Shown: positions 43,223 to 51,992 of the stretch, in pieces
How positions within the stretch are numbered: position 1 is the first letter of the stretch
Layout: each line of letters begins with the position of its first letter
Notes under the pieces: model-generated
What the model was told of the DNA's origin: nothing
The model's input: only the letters and a program-made list of their open reading frames with translations
Database searches by the model: none
Made by a program: the position numbers and the translations under genes
Assembly (NCBI GenBank): GCA_021740915.1
Contig: JAIOYW010000001.1
Coordinates: 186,001-250,000, forward strand
Direction: 5' to 3'
DNA from: Ignavibacteriales bacterium
Lineage (GTDB): Bacteria > Bacteroidota > Ignavibacteria > Ignavibacteriales > Melioribacteraceae
Length of the DNA stretch: 64,000 bases

Positions 43223-44485
43223 ATGGTTGAATCGATTTGTATTTTTGAAGGTCTTTATTATAACCGATTATTGCCATTGGTTTATTTAAGGCCAGTTTAT
43301 GATCTGCGTTGCGGCATTCTCACTTTACGAACAAAAATAGAGAAGGCTTACCCCGGAATTCCGGTCTCATTGCATTGTCGTAATTATATGGCGGACTATG
43401 TTAAACTCAGACATCCGACTTATAGCGTAAACGAAATCAACGGTAACAGTTGTTTATTCGTTAATGGAAGAGTCATCGCAGGCACCGATTTTGCGGAAAA
43501 AGTGCCTCCTGAAGGCGGTGACACACTCTATGTAAACGGCGATACCGTTATTGCGGCAAGAGTTTCCGGACAAAAACTCCGGGAAATTAAAAAGATGATG
43601 GTAGATATTCTTACGGTAGGTGACTTTACCGGATTGATTACGCAAGAGATAGATGTCAAAGTTATTAGCTACCCTTGGGATCTGGTTCAAAATAATGAAA
43701 GTGAACTAAGGACAGATTTCAAAACACTTATTAATACAACTCCATCAGCAAAAGCCAACAAGGTTTATGATGGTGCATATTTATTGAACAGAGAGAATAT
43801 TTATATTGGGGAAAATACAGTTGTTTATCCGACTGCCGTGTTGGATGCTGAAGAAGGGCCAATATTTATTGGTAAAAACGCAAAAATATTTCCGAATGTT
43901 ACTATTATCGGACCTGCCTTTATTGGGGATGAATCACAAATCAAGATCGGCGCAAAACTCTATCATGGAAGTAACATTGGAAGAGTTTGCAAAGTCGGCG
44001 GCGAGGTTGAAAATTCTGTGATCCACTCATTTTCAAACAAACAGCATGATGGCTTCCTTGGAAATTCTTATATCGGCTCGTGGGCTAACCTGGGAGCAGG
44101 CACAAATAACAGTGATCTGAAGAATAATTATGGAAGCATTAAAGTTACAATCAACAATGAAGTTGTTGATTCAGGTTCTCAATTTGTTGGTTTGACATTA
44201 GGCGACCATTCAAAATCTGCAATCTCGACCACCTTCAATACTGGTTCGGTTATTGGGGTATGCTGCAACGTTTATGGGGCTGGTTTTCCTCCGAAATATA
44301 TTCCATCTTTTGCGTGGGGCGGAGCCGATGCGTTGACTACTTATGACCTGGAAAGGAGCCTGGAAGTTGCTGAACGGGTTATGGAAAGACGACATATTCA
44401 ACTTACCCCTGCTGATAAAAAAATGTTCAGAAAAGTCTTCGACTTGACAAGAGATGAAAGAAGGAAAAGAGGAATGCCAAATTAA
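43223..44485 (+). CDS. Alternative bacterial GlmU-like protein (Bacteroidota type)
   Basis: A 420-residue protein with a short, atypical N-terminal sugar-nucleotidyl part (about 1-190, LPLVYLRPVYDLRCGILTLRTKIEK) and a C-terminal left-handed beta-helix acetyltransferase (about 200-370: IGENTVVYPTAVLD ... SWANLGAGTNNSDLKNNYG). This architecture is the 'alternative GlmU' of Bacteroidota, thought to make UDP-GlcNAc. The classical nucleotidyl motif LAAGxGTRM is absent, so the uridylyltransferase activity cannot be confirmed from sequence. A strong terminator overlaps its stop. Confidence 0.8.
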   Translation: MVESICIFEGLYYNRLLPLVYLRPVYDLRCGILTLRTKIEKAYPGIPVSLHCRNYMADYVKLRHPTYSVNEINGNSCLFVNGRVIAGTDFAEKVPPEGGDTLYVNGDTVIAARVSGQKLREIKKMMVDILTVGDFTGLITQEIDVKVISYPWDLVQNNESELRTDFKTLINTTPSAKANKVYDGAYLLNRENIYIGENTVVYPTAVLDAEEGPIFIGKNAKIFPNVTIIGPAFIGDESQIKIGAKLYHGSNIGRVCKVGGEVENSVIHSFSNKQHDGFLGNSYIGSWANLGAGTNNSDLKNNYGSIKVTINNEVVDSGSQFVGLTLGDHSKSAISTTFNTGSVIGVCCNVYGAGFPPKYIPSFAWGGADALTTYDLERSLEVAERVMERRHIQLTPADKKMFRKVFDLTRDERRKRGMPN

Positions 44486-44499
44486 TTGGCATTCCCCTT
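44471..44499 (+). terminator. Rho-independent terminator overlapping the glmU-like stop
   Basis: GGAATGCCAA (44471-44480), loop ATTAA, TTGGCATTCC (44486-44495) is a perfect 10-base stem followed by CCTTTTATT. The stop codon TAA is at 44483-44485 in the loop. The T tract is short after CC, so it may be partial. rqcH starts at 44509, only about 14 bases later. Confidence 0.65.
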
Positions 44500-44508
44500 T
44501 TATTATCA

Positions 44509-46125
44509 ATGTATTCAAATTATTATTACCTTACCCGGGCAGTTCTTGAGTTAAATTCAGTAATTTCCGGGAAATTACTTACTTCTGTTTTTACGCAGGA
44601 AAAAGATATTTTAACTCTGATGTTCAGGGAAGGCGATAGTGAATTAGCTTTACAATTATGTACTTCCGCAAATGATGCCTATATAGATATTCGCAATAAT
44701 TATAAGCGATCCAGGAGAAATTTTCTTCTCTTTTTTGAAGATATTTATGGATCGAAATGCACTGCAGTAAAAATAGCTGAATTCGAAAGGATTATCCAAT
44801 TTGAATTTAGTTCGAAGAAATCATTATATTTTGTAATTCGTGGACCAAATTCCAATGTCTATTTTGATGCATCGGACACATCCTTAAAAGAATTTAAAAA
44901 AGTAAAAAATCCACTCTCAATCGATAATATTTCCGTGCTCTCTTTCTCCCGCAGTCTGGTTCCACCAGCCCCTGTTAACAACCTCATTACTGATTCCGGA
45001 ATCAGTGAAATAAAAAAATATTATCCCTGGATATCGAAAGAGATATATTTGGAAGTCATGACCAGAAATGAATCATTTGATTTTAATGTTCTTATAACAG
45101 TTATTAATGAAATCGTGACCCGCGATATTATCGTTGGGCATAATATATTAAATAAATTTTTGTTTCTTCCCGCCAGTTTTCATCATCAGCAGATGGATAA
45201 GAGTTATCTGTTCGATAGTTATTTTTCTGCGCTGAGATATTACAAGAAAAACCGAATAATCTCTGGTAATGTTACTGAGGTAAAAAACCGACTCCTGACA
45301 GTTTTAAAAAATGAACTTGAAATTACTGCCAGGAGATTAAATGATTTGAATTTGCGTTTACAATCCGGGAATCGCGAGGAATATTACTATAATGTCGGAC
45401 AGATACTTTTAAACAATATCAATACCCTTAAAAAAGGAATGTCCTTAGTTTTATTAGTAAATATTTCAGGTGAGACACAGAATATCGATATGGACCCATT
45501 GTTATCACCTTCCCAGAACATCGATAAATATTTTAAGAAATCATCCTCCGAAAGAATCAATTACAAGAAATCAATTGAATTATGGGAACATTACAAGAAT
45601 AGATTTAGTAAATTACAAGGATTAATTGAAGAAATATCTCAAATTAATTCTCTGGAATTATTAAAAAATTACAATCAATACTTAAAGATGTCTCCCGAAA
45701 CGAATAAAATAGATGTTGATCAGAGTTCAAAGTTCAGAAAATTCATCATATTTAACAAGTGGCAAGTTTTTGTAGGTAAGGATAATGAAAATAATGATCT
45801 TCTTACTACAAGATTTGCCAAACAAAATGATTTCTGGTTTCATGCTCGAAGCGTTCCTGGATCACATGTTGTTCTCAGAATTGACAACAATAAAGAAAGT
45901 GTTCCCAAAAACGTTCTTGAAAAAGCTGCTGCTTTAGCTGCTTTTTATTCTAAAGCTAAAACATCAAAACTTGCTCCCGTTACTTATACACGTGCAAAAT
46001 ACGTCTATAAAAAAAAGGGACTTGCTGCGGGTCAGGTTCTTGTCACAAAAGAAGATGTTCTTCTTGTAAAACCTGAAATTCCATCTGAATGTGTTCCTTT
46101 TGACCAGAATATTTCAATTATATGA
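44509..46125 (+). CDS. rqcH: RqcH/NFACT ribosome quality-control protein
   Basis: Homologue of Bacillus RqcH, which adds C-terminal alanine tails to stalled chains on 50S subunits (538 residues). The N-terminal NFACT-N domain, a central coiled-coil/helical part (about 270-410) and the C-terminal NFACT-R domain (FNKWQVFVGKDNENNDLLTTRFAKQNDFWFHAR ... YTRAKYVYKKKGLAAGQV) are all there. A Glu-Arg pair in EFERIIQF seems to stand where Bacillus has the functionally important Asp-Arg. Older annotations call it fibronectin-binding protein. Confidence 0.85.
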   Translation: MYSNYYYLTRAVLELNSVISGKLLTSVFTQEKDILTLMFREGDSELALQLCTSANDAYIDIRNNYKRSRRNFLLFFEDIYGSKCTAVKIAEFERIIQFEFSSKKSLYFVIRGPNSNVYFDASDTSLKEFKKVKNPLSIDNISVLSFSRSLVPPAPVNNLITDSGISEIKKYYPWISKEIYLEVMTRNESFDFNVLITVINEIVTRDIIVGHNILNKFLFLPASFHHQQMDKSYLFDSYFSALRYYKKNRIISGNVTEVKNRLLTVLKNELEITARRLNDLNLRLQSGNREEYYYNVGQILLNNINTLKKGMSLVLLVNISGETQNIDMDPLLSPSQNIDKYFKKSSSERINYKKSIELWEHYKNRFSKLQGLIEEISQINSLELLKNYNQYLKMSPETNKIDVDQSSKFRKFIIFNKWQVFVGKDNENNDLLTTRFAKQNDFWFHARSVPGSHVVLRIDNNKESVPKNVLEKAAALAAFYSKAKTSKLAPVTYTRAKYVYKKKGLAAGQVLVTKEDVLLVKPEIPSECVPFDQNISII

Positions 46126-46619
46126 AGTTTAAAGAATTAGATCTGATGTATATTGTTAAATTAATTTTCCTAAGTGCATTTTTAGGATTAATTATAAATG
46201 TTTTCAGTCAGAAAACTATCCCATTTATTCGATCGGAAAACCCATTGAGAAACATCTCGATTGAAGAGATTATCCTCACCGATTCTGAAATCGATTCGAA
46301 ACTTTTTACGATCAATTTAAGTACTGCTAAAGAACTATTTGAATCAAAAAGGGCGATTTTTATTGATGCAAGGGATTCATGGGATTATTCGGACGGGAAA
46401 ATTCCGGGTGCAATAAATATTCCTGAATATAAATTTGATTATGAAATGGTAGAACTACTCAATAAAAATGCAATTTATGCAGTTTATTGTGGCGGGACAG
46501 ATTGCGATATAAGTAAACGCCTCGCGGAAAAGTTACAAAAAGCTGGGTTTAAAAATGTCCTTGTTTTCTCTGGGGGCTGGGAAGAATGGGTGTCAAGTGG
46601 TTATGAAATCGATAAATAA
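46122..46619 (+). CDS. Rhodanese-domain membrane-anchored protein
   Basis: A 165-residue protein. An N-terminal membrane anchor (about 11-30) precedes a rhodanese domain (about 70-160), with the active-site loop AVYCGGTDCDIS that includes a catalytic-type Cys. Substrate unknown: persulfide or thiosulfate sulfur transfer, presumably outside the membrane. It overlaps rqcH by four bases (ATGA) and the MauE-like gene by 17, so the three are co-translated. Confidence 0.85.
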   Translation: MKFKELDLMYIVKLIFLSAFLGLIINVFSQKTIPFIRSENPLRNISIEEIILTDSEIDSKLFTINLSTAKELFESKRAIFIDARDSWDYSDGKIPGAINIPEYKFDYEMVELLNKNAIYAVYCGGTDCDISKRLAEKLQKAGFKNVLVFSGGWEEWVSSGYEIDK

Positions 46620-47055
46620 GATACTTAGATTAAATCACCTTAATAAAATCTTTTTTGCCCTCCTCTCGACTGCATTAGGCGGACTCTTTGTTTTTTCAGG
46701 ATACCAAAAGATTATCGACCCGGTTGCTTTTTCCGATTCGGTTGCAAACTTCAGAATTCTCCCAACGTTTCTGGTTAATATTTTTGCGATAATTCTATCC
46801 TGGCTCGAATTTCTTTTGGGCATCTTTTTATTAATGAATATAAATCGCAAAGAAAACCTTTTCCTTATTCTGATACTGATGTTAGGTTTCACCCTTGCAA
46901 TTATTACTGCAATATTAAGAGGACTGAATATAAATTGCGGATGTTTCGGGGAAACATCTACTGCTGCTGATTCCTTAAAAATATTGGAAAACTTGTTCAT
47001 AATTATGGCAGTTTTTATAACATATTTATATTATTCTAAAAATCCCGTAAAATAA
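46603..47055 (+). CDS. MauE/DoxX-like membrane protein
   Basis: A 150-residue, four-helix membrane protein starting at ATG 46603 (MKSINKILRLN); the earlier ATG at 46555 sits within the rhodanese gene. The FVFSGYQKIIDP segment and the NINCGCFG motif fit the MauE/DoxX methylamine-utilisation-like family, in which the cysteines near the membrane are thought to help disulfide or thiol transfer. The rhodanese-MauE pair recurs in Bacteroidota, suggesting an extracytoplasmic sulfur or redox role. Confidence 0.75.
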   Translation: MKSINKILRLNHLNKIFFALLSTALGGLFVFSGYQKIIDPVAFSDSVANFRILPTFLVNIFAIILSWLEFLLGIFLLMNINRKENLFLILILMLGFTLAIITAILRGLNINCGCFGETSTAADSLKILENLFIIMAVFITYLYYSKNPVK

Positions 47056-47062
47056 TTCAAAG

Positions 47063-48076
47063 ATGATTCAATCAGAAAAAAAGATCACGAAAATTTTAAT
47101 TATTAAATTGAGGGGAATAGGCGATGTCGTTCAAAGCACTCTGATTTTGGATAGCCTGGTCAGCTCCTTCCCGGGATCTGAAATTGATTATCTGACTGAC
47201 TACCCTTCGGTCGATTTTCTCTCAAAGATTCCTATTGTTAATAGTGTTCTTATATTTCCGCGAAAAGAGCTTTTAAAACGCGTGAAGCTGTTTTATAAAA
47301 TATTTCGAGGACGATACGATCTGGTTATTGATCTGTTTTCAAATCCCGCAAGTGCTCAGGCAACATTTTTTAGCCGCGCAAAATACAGACTGGGGTTTCC
47401 TTATCGGGGAAGAAAATATGCATATAATATCTATGGACCTGAAAACAGAGCTGAATTTCATACTGTTGATTTAAATATTGAACTTATTAAAAAGATTGTA
47501 CATTTTACGCCTACTTCCAGATTTTATTTCGGCTTAACAGAAAGAGATCGTTCGGAAGCGAAGATTTTTTTTAATAACAATTTCCAGAAAACAGATAAAA
47601 TAATTGGGATTTGTCCATCCGGAGGATGGGCATCTAAAAGATGCGACCCGATTAAATTTGCTGAGATAAGTGATTTTCTCATCAGCGAATACTCCGTAAA
47701 AGTAATCATAATTTGGGGCCCTGAAGATAAAACTGATGCCTTGGAGATAACAGAGAAAAGTGGAATGAATTTGGTGCTGGCGCCTCCAACTTCAATCAGT
47801 TCGATGGGTGCATACCTTGAGAATTGTAATATGGTTATTGCGAATGATAGCGGGCCTATGCATATTGCCGTTGCAGTTGGGACTCCGGTTCTTGCTCTCT
47901 TCGGCCCAACCAATCCTAAATTTCATGGTCCTTATGGCGAAAAGCACGCATTTATTCAGTTATCCGACCTGGAATGTATTAATTGTAATTTGTTAAATTG
48001 CCCTTTGGCTCACGAATGTTTTAATAATATTCCGGTTGAAAAGATTAAACCTTTTGTGGATAATTACTTAAAATAA
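47063..48076 (+). CDS. Glycosyltransferase family 9 (heptosyltransferase-like), first of three
   Basis: A 337-residue GT-B fold enzyme of the ADP-heptose:LPS heptosyltransferase type (ILIIKLRGIGDVVQSTLILDSL, GICPSGGWASKRC, IANDSGPMHIAVAVGTPVLALFGPTNP). The C-terminal cysteine cluster LECINCNLLNCPLAHEC is often seen in such environmental family 9 proteins. Donor sugar and acceptor are unknown. First of three adjacent family 9 genes, so part of an outer-surface glycan locus. Confidence 0.88.
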   Translation: MIQSEKKITKILIIKLRGIGDVVQSTLILDSLVSSFPGSEIDYLTDYPSVDFLSKIPIVNSVLIFPRKELLKRVKLFYKIFRGRYDLVIDLFSNPASAQATFFSRAKYRLGFPYRGRKYAYNIYGPENRAEFHTVDLNIELIKKIVHFTPTSRFYFGLTERDRSEAKIFFNNNFQKTDKIIGICPSGGWASKRCDPIKFAEISDFLISEYSVKVIIIWGPEDKTDALEITEKSGMNLVLAPPTSISSMGAYLENCNMVIANDSGPMHIAVAVGTPVLALFGPTNPKFHGPYGEKHAFIQLSDLECINCNLLNCPLAHECFNNIPVEKIKPFVDNYLK

Positions 48077-48119
48077 AAGTGTTTAAATAGTTGTTTACAA
48101 TTATCTTAAGAGTTGATTT

Positions 48120-49154
48120 TTGAAGTCTGTAATAGTATTTATTCTTAAATTATTTTTTGGCTATAATAATAAAACATTTACCAGAAGTAAGAATGGAAAA
48201 CGTATTTTATTAGTTAGACTCAATCGAATCGGAGATGCATTGGTTTGTACTCCAATCATAAAAGCCTTGTTGGATAATAATTTTCAGGTAGATATCATAG
48301 CTGACAAAAAAAATTATTTCATATTTAAGAATTTCTCAGGTATCTCGGAAATCTTTGTTTTTACACACAGATTTAATAGCCTCCTGGATATTATTAAAGC
48401 AACAAATCAAAAACGATTTGATTATATTGTTGACCTCCACGATGATTTGTCAACGACGGTCAGTTTAATAATTGCTTTCTCAAATGCACAGCAGAAATTC
48501 GGACTATCAAAGAAGACAGCCAGCCTTTATTCTAAAACAATTGATCGACCGGATGCCCGGTCAAATCACGTTATTGAACGAATAAGTCAATTATTAAAAT
48601 TATTTAATCTGAATCCAGCGATCGCACAGAAACGTGTATTTTTACCAATTGATAATCGTTCATCGAATATTATTAATAATTTATTGAATGATCACTTCCC
48701 AGGCCATCTACCATTATTAGGCATAAACATCTCAGCGGGCAGCCCTGCCCGTTTCTGGGGCGTGGAAAAATATATAGAACTCCTTGAGTCAATCCCCTCC
48801 CACAGCTTAAACATTATCATACTTTCTTCGCCTGGAGATAAAGAATTAGCTAAACGAATTAGCTCTGGAAAATATCCGACTTTTTCAACCGAAGATTTCA
48901 CTGAATTCGCGGCGATTATTTCAAGATTAAATCTGCTTTTCACCCCTGATACATCTGTCGTTCACCTTGCTTCTGCATATAATATCCCTATGTTTGGAAT
49001 ATATGTTAAATTTAACACTGATGAAATAATTTGGTATCCTTATGATACAGATTATGAGGCAATCATAACAGAGGAGCCAAATTTCATTAATCTTGAAGTG
49101 CAATTGGTAATTAATAAATTAAAAATATTTTTGGGAAATTATGTCAAATATTAA
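48120..49154 (+). CDS. Glycosyltransferase family 9, second of three
   Basis: A 344-residue GT-B enzyme (KRILLVRLNRIGDALVCTPIIKAL, INISAGSPARFWGVEKY, FTPDTSVVHLASAYNIPMFGIY). TTG start at 48120. The donor motif is complete but the C-terminal cysteine cluster of its neighbours is missing. No membrane anchor. The last 14 bases overlap the third family 9 gene. Confidence 0.86.
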   Translation: MKSVIVFILKLFFGYNNKTFTRSKNGKRILLVRLNRIGDALVCTPIIKALLDNNFQVDIIADKKNYFIFKNFSGISEIFVFTHRFNSLLDIIKATNQKRFDYIVDLHDDLSTTVSLIIAFSNAQQKFGLSKKTASLYSKTIDRPDARSNHVIERISQLLKLFNLNPAIAQKRVFLPIDNRSSNIINNLLNDHFPGHLPLLGINISAGSPARFWGVEKYIELLESIPSHSLNIIILSSPGDKELAKRISSGKYPTFSTEDFTEFAAIISRLNLLFTPDTSVVHLASAYNIPMFGIYVKFNTDEIIWYPYDTDYEAIITEEPNFINLEVQLVINKLKIFLGNYVKY

Positions 49155-50265
49155 TAAAGCCCCTGGCTGTAAAAAATTTACCGGATATAAGCCCTGTTAC
49201 CCGGATCATAATTGTTATGGTAATGGATGTAAGGAAAATAATCCTGCACCGATTAAAATTCTAATAATAAACCTTGATGCTATGGGTGACGTAATAATGA
49301 CAACTGCACGTCTTGAAAGCCTTAAAATGAAATTCCCTGACAGTGCAATTTACTGGGTTACAATGAAGATTTCTGCACCCCTGCTTCAGAACAATCCATA
49401 TCTTGATAAAGTATTTATCTATGATTTTGAAACAATAAGCATTCTTGGCCAGATTGAATTTGATTATGTTATGAATGCCGATAAGTCTCAAAAAGCATGT
49501 GCACTCACAAATATCATCAATGCCAAAAATAAACTTGGATTTGGACTTGATTCAAACGGCAAAATTGCACCTATGAATGATGGTGCACTATATAATTATA
49601 ATCTTGGAATGGATGATCATCTAAAATTCAGAGTCAATCAGAAAACAAAGCAGGAGTATCTGGCAGAGACTTTTGAACTTCCTTTAACAAGAGATGAATA
49701 TGTGCTGAATCTGGAACCTGGTGAGATTGAATATATTGAAAAATATAAAACTGAAAAGGGTATTTCACCTGAGGATAAAATAATTGGGTTTAATACGGGT
49801 TGCTCAAATCTTTATCCTAATAAAAAAATGACAATTGAACAACATATCTATCTAATAGATAAGCTACTTTCAAAAGGTCGTTATAAAATTATCTTATTGG
49901 GTGGTCCCGAGGATAAGGAGAGGAATGATAATATTTATTCTCGTTTTCCAGGAAAGATCATCAATACACCTACAAATGACGGAATAAGAAGAGGTGCTTG
50001 TTATGCTTCCATACCCGACGTTGTTGTAACCGGAGATTCATTTGGAATGCATCTTTCGATTGGACTAAAGAAATATATTATTGCCTGGTTCGGATTAAGC
50101 TGCTGGACAGAAATCGATCTTTATGATCGTGGAGTAAAACTATTTCCTCAGGATTTGTTCTGCTCACCCTGCTGGAAAAAATCCTGTCCGTATAATCTTG
50201 AATGTGTAAAAGGTATAGATCTCGATCGGATAATAGCTGAATGTGAAAAATATTTCGTAAACTGA
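49141..50265 (+). CDS. Glycosyltransferase family 9, third of three, with cysteine-rich N-terminus
   Basis: A 374-residue GT-B enzyme (ILIINLDAMGDVIMTTARLES, IIGFNTGCSNLYPNKKM, VVTGDSFGMHLSIGLKKYIIAWFG). It has an extra N-terminal Cys cluster (GCKKFTGYKPCYPDHNCYGNGCKE) and a C-terminal one (LFCSPCWKKSCPYNLEC). Similar N-terminal clusters occur in some family 9 proteins and may bind a metal or Fe-S cluster. Substrates unknown. Confidence 0.86.
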   Translation: MSNINKAPGCKKFTGYKPCYPDHNCYGNGCKENNPAPIKILIINLDAMGDVIMTTARLESLKMKFPDSAIYWVTMKISAPLLQNNPYLDKVFIYDFETISILGQIEFDYVMNADKSQKACALTNIINAKNKLGFGLDSNGKIAPMNDGALYNYNLGMDDHLKFRVNQKTKQEYLAETFELPLTRDEYVLNLEPGEIEYIEKYKTEKGISPEDKIIGFNTGCSNLYPNKKMTIEQHIYLIDKLLSKGRYKIILLGGPEDKERNDNIYSRFPGKIINTPTNDGIRRGACYASIPDVVVTGDSFGMHLSIGLKKYIIAWFGLSCWTEIDLYDRGVKLFPQDLFCSPCWKKSCPYNLECVKGIDLDRIIAECEKYFVN

Positions 50266-50266
50266 T

Positions 50267-51166
50267 ATGATTTCACCCGAATTCCATTCTGTTTTTTCTG
50301 GTTTTTCAAATTTGCCGCTTATTCTTGATGGTGCAGTTGGTTCCTGGTTAGAGGAAAAATCAAGTATATCGGAGGCACATACATGGAGCAGTCACTTTAA
50401 TATTTCAAATCCGGATCTGGTGTTTGATCTTCACAAATTATATATTGATGCCGGCGCAGATATAATAACTACTAACACATTCAGAACAAATCCTTCTGCC
50501 TCAGAAATTTTTGGGCAGAACAATTGGAAAATATCATTAAAATCTGCAGTTAAATTAGCAAAACAAGCTGTTGGCGAAAATAATGTTTTGATTGCCGGTT
50601 CGAATCCTCCAGCGGAGGACTGTTATCAGGCAAATAGAACAATAAGCACAAAACAGTTAGAACGAAATCACTTTGACCACATTAATAATTTACTTTCTGA
50701 AGGTTGTGACTTCATTCTTAATGAAACCCAAAGTCATCTTGATGAAATATTATTAATATGTAAATACTGCACAAATAATAATATCAAATATGCTTTGAGT
50801 ATTTACTGTACAAGTGATTTAAATATCCTAAGTGGTGAAAAAGTAATAGAAATAATTTCACTTTTGAAGGATTATTCCCCTTCTGCAGTACTCTTTAATT
50901 GCATAAATTTAAATACATATAGACTTATCAGACAAGTTCTGCCTTCGGATTTCTACCATGGGTTTTATCCAAATTTAGGTTTATCGGATATCGGAACGAA
51001 TAGTATTAAATCTATCCTCTCACCAATAGCATTTACGGAAGAAATGTTAAAATTTATTAACCCAAAGATACTTATCGTTGGCGCATGCTGCGGATCCTCT
51101 CCTGAGCACATAAAAGAATTGAGTAAAAACACATATGAATTATTTGGAACTAAAGTCACCGGCTAA
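50267..51166 (+). CDS. Homocysteine S-methyltransferase family protein
   Basis: A 299-residue TIM-barrel methyltransferase-like protein (LPLILDGAVGSWLEE, IITTNTFRTNPSA, LNETQSHLDEI, VGACCGSSPEHIKEL). Zinc ligands should be the Cys in the FNC segment (around residue 209) and the pair in GACCGSS. It is a stand-alone domain, like MmuM or the N-terminal part of MetH, so the methyl donor (S-methylmethionine or a corrinoid/folate protein) is not known. It overlaps ispE by 32 bases. Confidence 0.85.
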   Translation: MISPEFHSVFSGFSNLPLILDGAVGSWLEEKSSISEAHTWSSHFNISNPDLVFDLHKLYIDAGADIITTNTFRTNPSASEIFGQNNWKISLKSAVKLAKQAVGENNVLIAGSNPPAEDCYQANRTISTKQLERNHFDHINNLLSEGCDFILNETQSHLDEILLICKYCTNNNIKYALSIYCTSDLNILSGEKVIEIISLLKDYSPSAVLFNCINLNTYRLIRQVLPSDFYHGFYPNLGLSDIGTNSIKSILSPIAFTEEMLKFINPKILIVGACCGSSPEHIKELSKNTYELFGTKVTG

Positions 51167-51992
51167 AATTAATATTGGATTACGGATTACGCAAAGAAGA
51201 CCAGACGGATTTCATAACATTGAAACAATGTTTTATCCAGTACATACTTATTATGACCAAATGAGCTTCTCCAAAAATGAGACATTTTCTTTTTTTTGTG
51301 ATAATGATTTAACAGTAGATATTGAAGATAATCTTGTTGTGCGAGCGTTGCGAAAAATTGAGAGTTATATTAGACGAAATCTACAAGTGGCAATTCGACT
51401 TAAAAAATTTATTCCTGCAGGTGGAGGATTAGGTGGAGGAAGTTCCAATGCAGCAGCTACGTTATTAGCGCTTAATGAAATGTTCGAATTGCAAATTCCG
51501 TTTACAGATCTCAGAAGAATTGCGCTGGAACTGGGCTCAGATGTACCATTTTTTTTGCGACCGAAGCCATGTTTTGCCTCAGGCAGAGGTGAAGTGCTTG
51601 AATACTTAGATGATTTTTTTCTTTATAAATATATAGTTATCATCACTCCGAAAATTCATATATCTACCGCAAAAGCTTTTCAAAAGTATTCTCTTTTACG
51701 AAAGGAAGAAAAGATAGCTGATTTCATTTTTCAACATAAAGAATTTGAACCAAAGAATTACCATCTTTTCAGAAATGTATTCGAAGAAGTGATAACCAAA
51801 GATAATCCTGCAATCGATGAAGCACTTATTTATTTACGTGAATCTGGAGCAGAATACGTTTCATTATCCGGATCGGGTTCATCAGTTTTCGGATTATTTG
51901 AGAAATCGCCGGTGATTGATAAGTTATCGAAAATATTAAGAAATTCAATCATTCATTTTTCAGCACCCGAGGAGGAAAAGCTGTATTATTAG
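51135..51992 (+). CDS. ispE: 4-diphosphocytidyl-2-C-methyl-D-erythritol kinase
   Basis: GHMP kinase of the non-mevalonate isoprenoid pathway (285 residues). Opening SPAKINIGLRITQRRPDGFH, ATP motif PAGGGLGGGSSNAAATLLALN, and C-terminal LSGSGSSVFGLF. The start at ATG 51135 sits inside the end of the preceding gene, and the 3' end overlaps the convergent histidine kinase by four bases. Confidence 0.94.
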   Translation: MNYLELKSPAKINIGLRITQRRPDGFHNIETMFYPVHTYYDQMSFSKNETFSFFCDNDLTVDIEDNLVVRALRKIESYIRRNLQVAIRLKKFIPAGGGLGGGSSNAAATLLALNEMFELQIPFTDLRRIALELGSDVPFFLRPKPCFASGRGEVLEYLDDFFLYKYIVIITPKIHISTAKAFQKYSLLRKEEKIADFIFQHKEFEPKNYHLFRNVFEEVITKDNPAIDEALIYLRESGAEYVSLSGSGSSVFGLFEKSPVIDKLSKILRNSIIHFSAPEEEKLYY

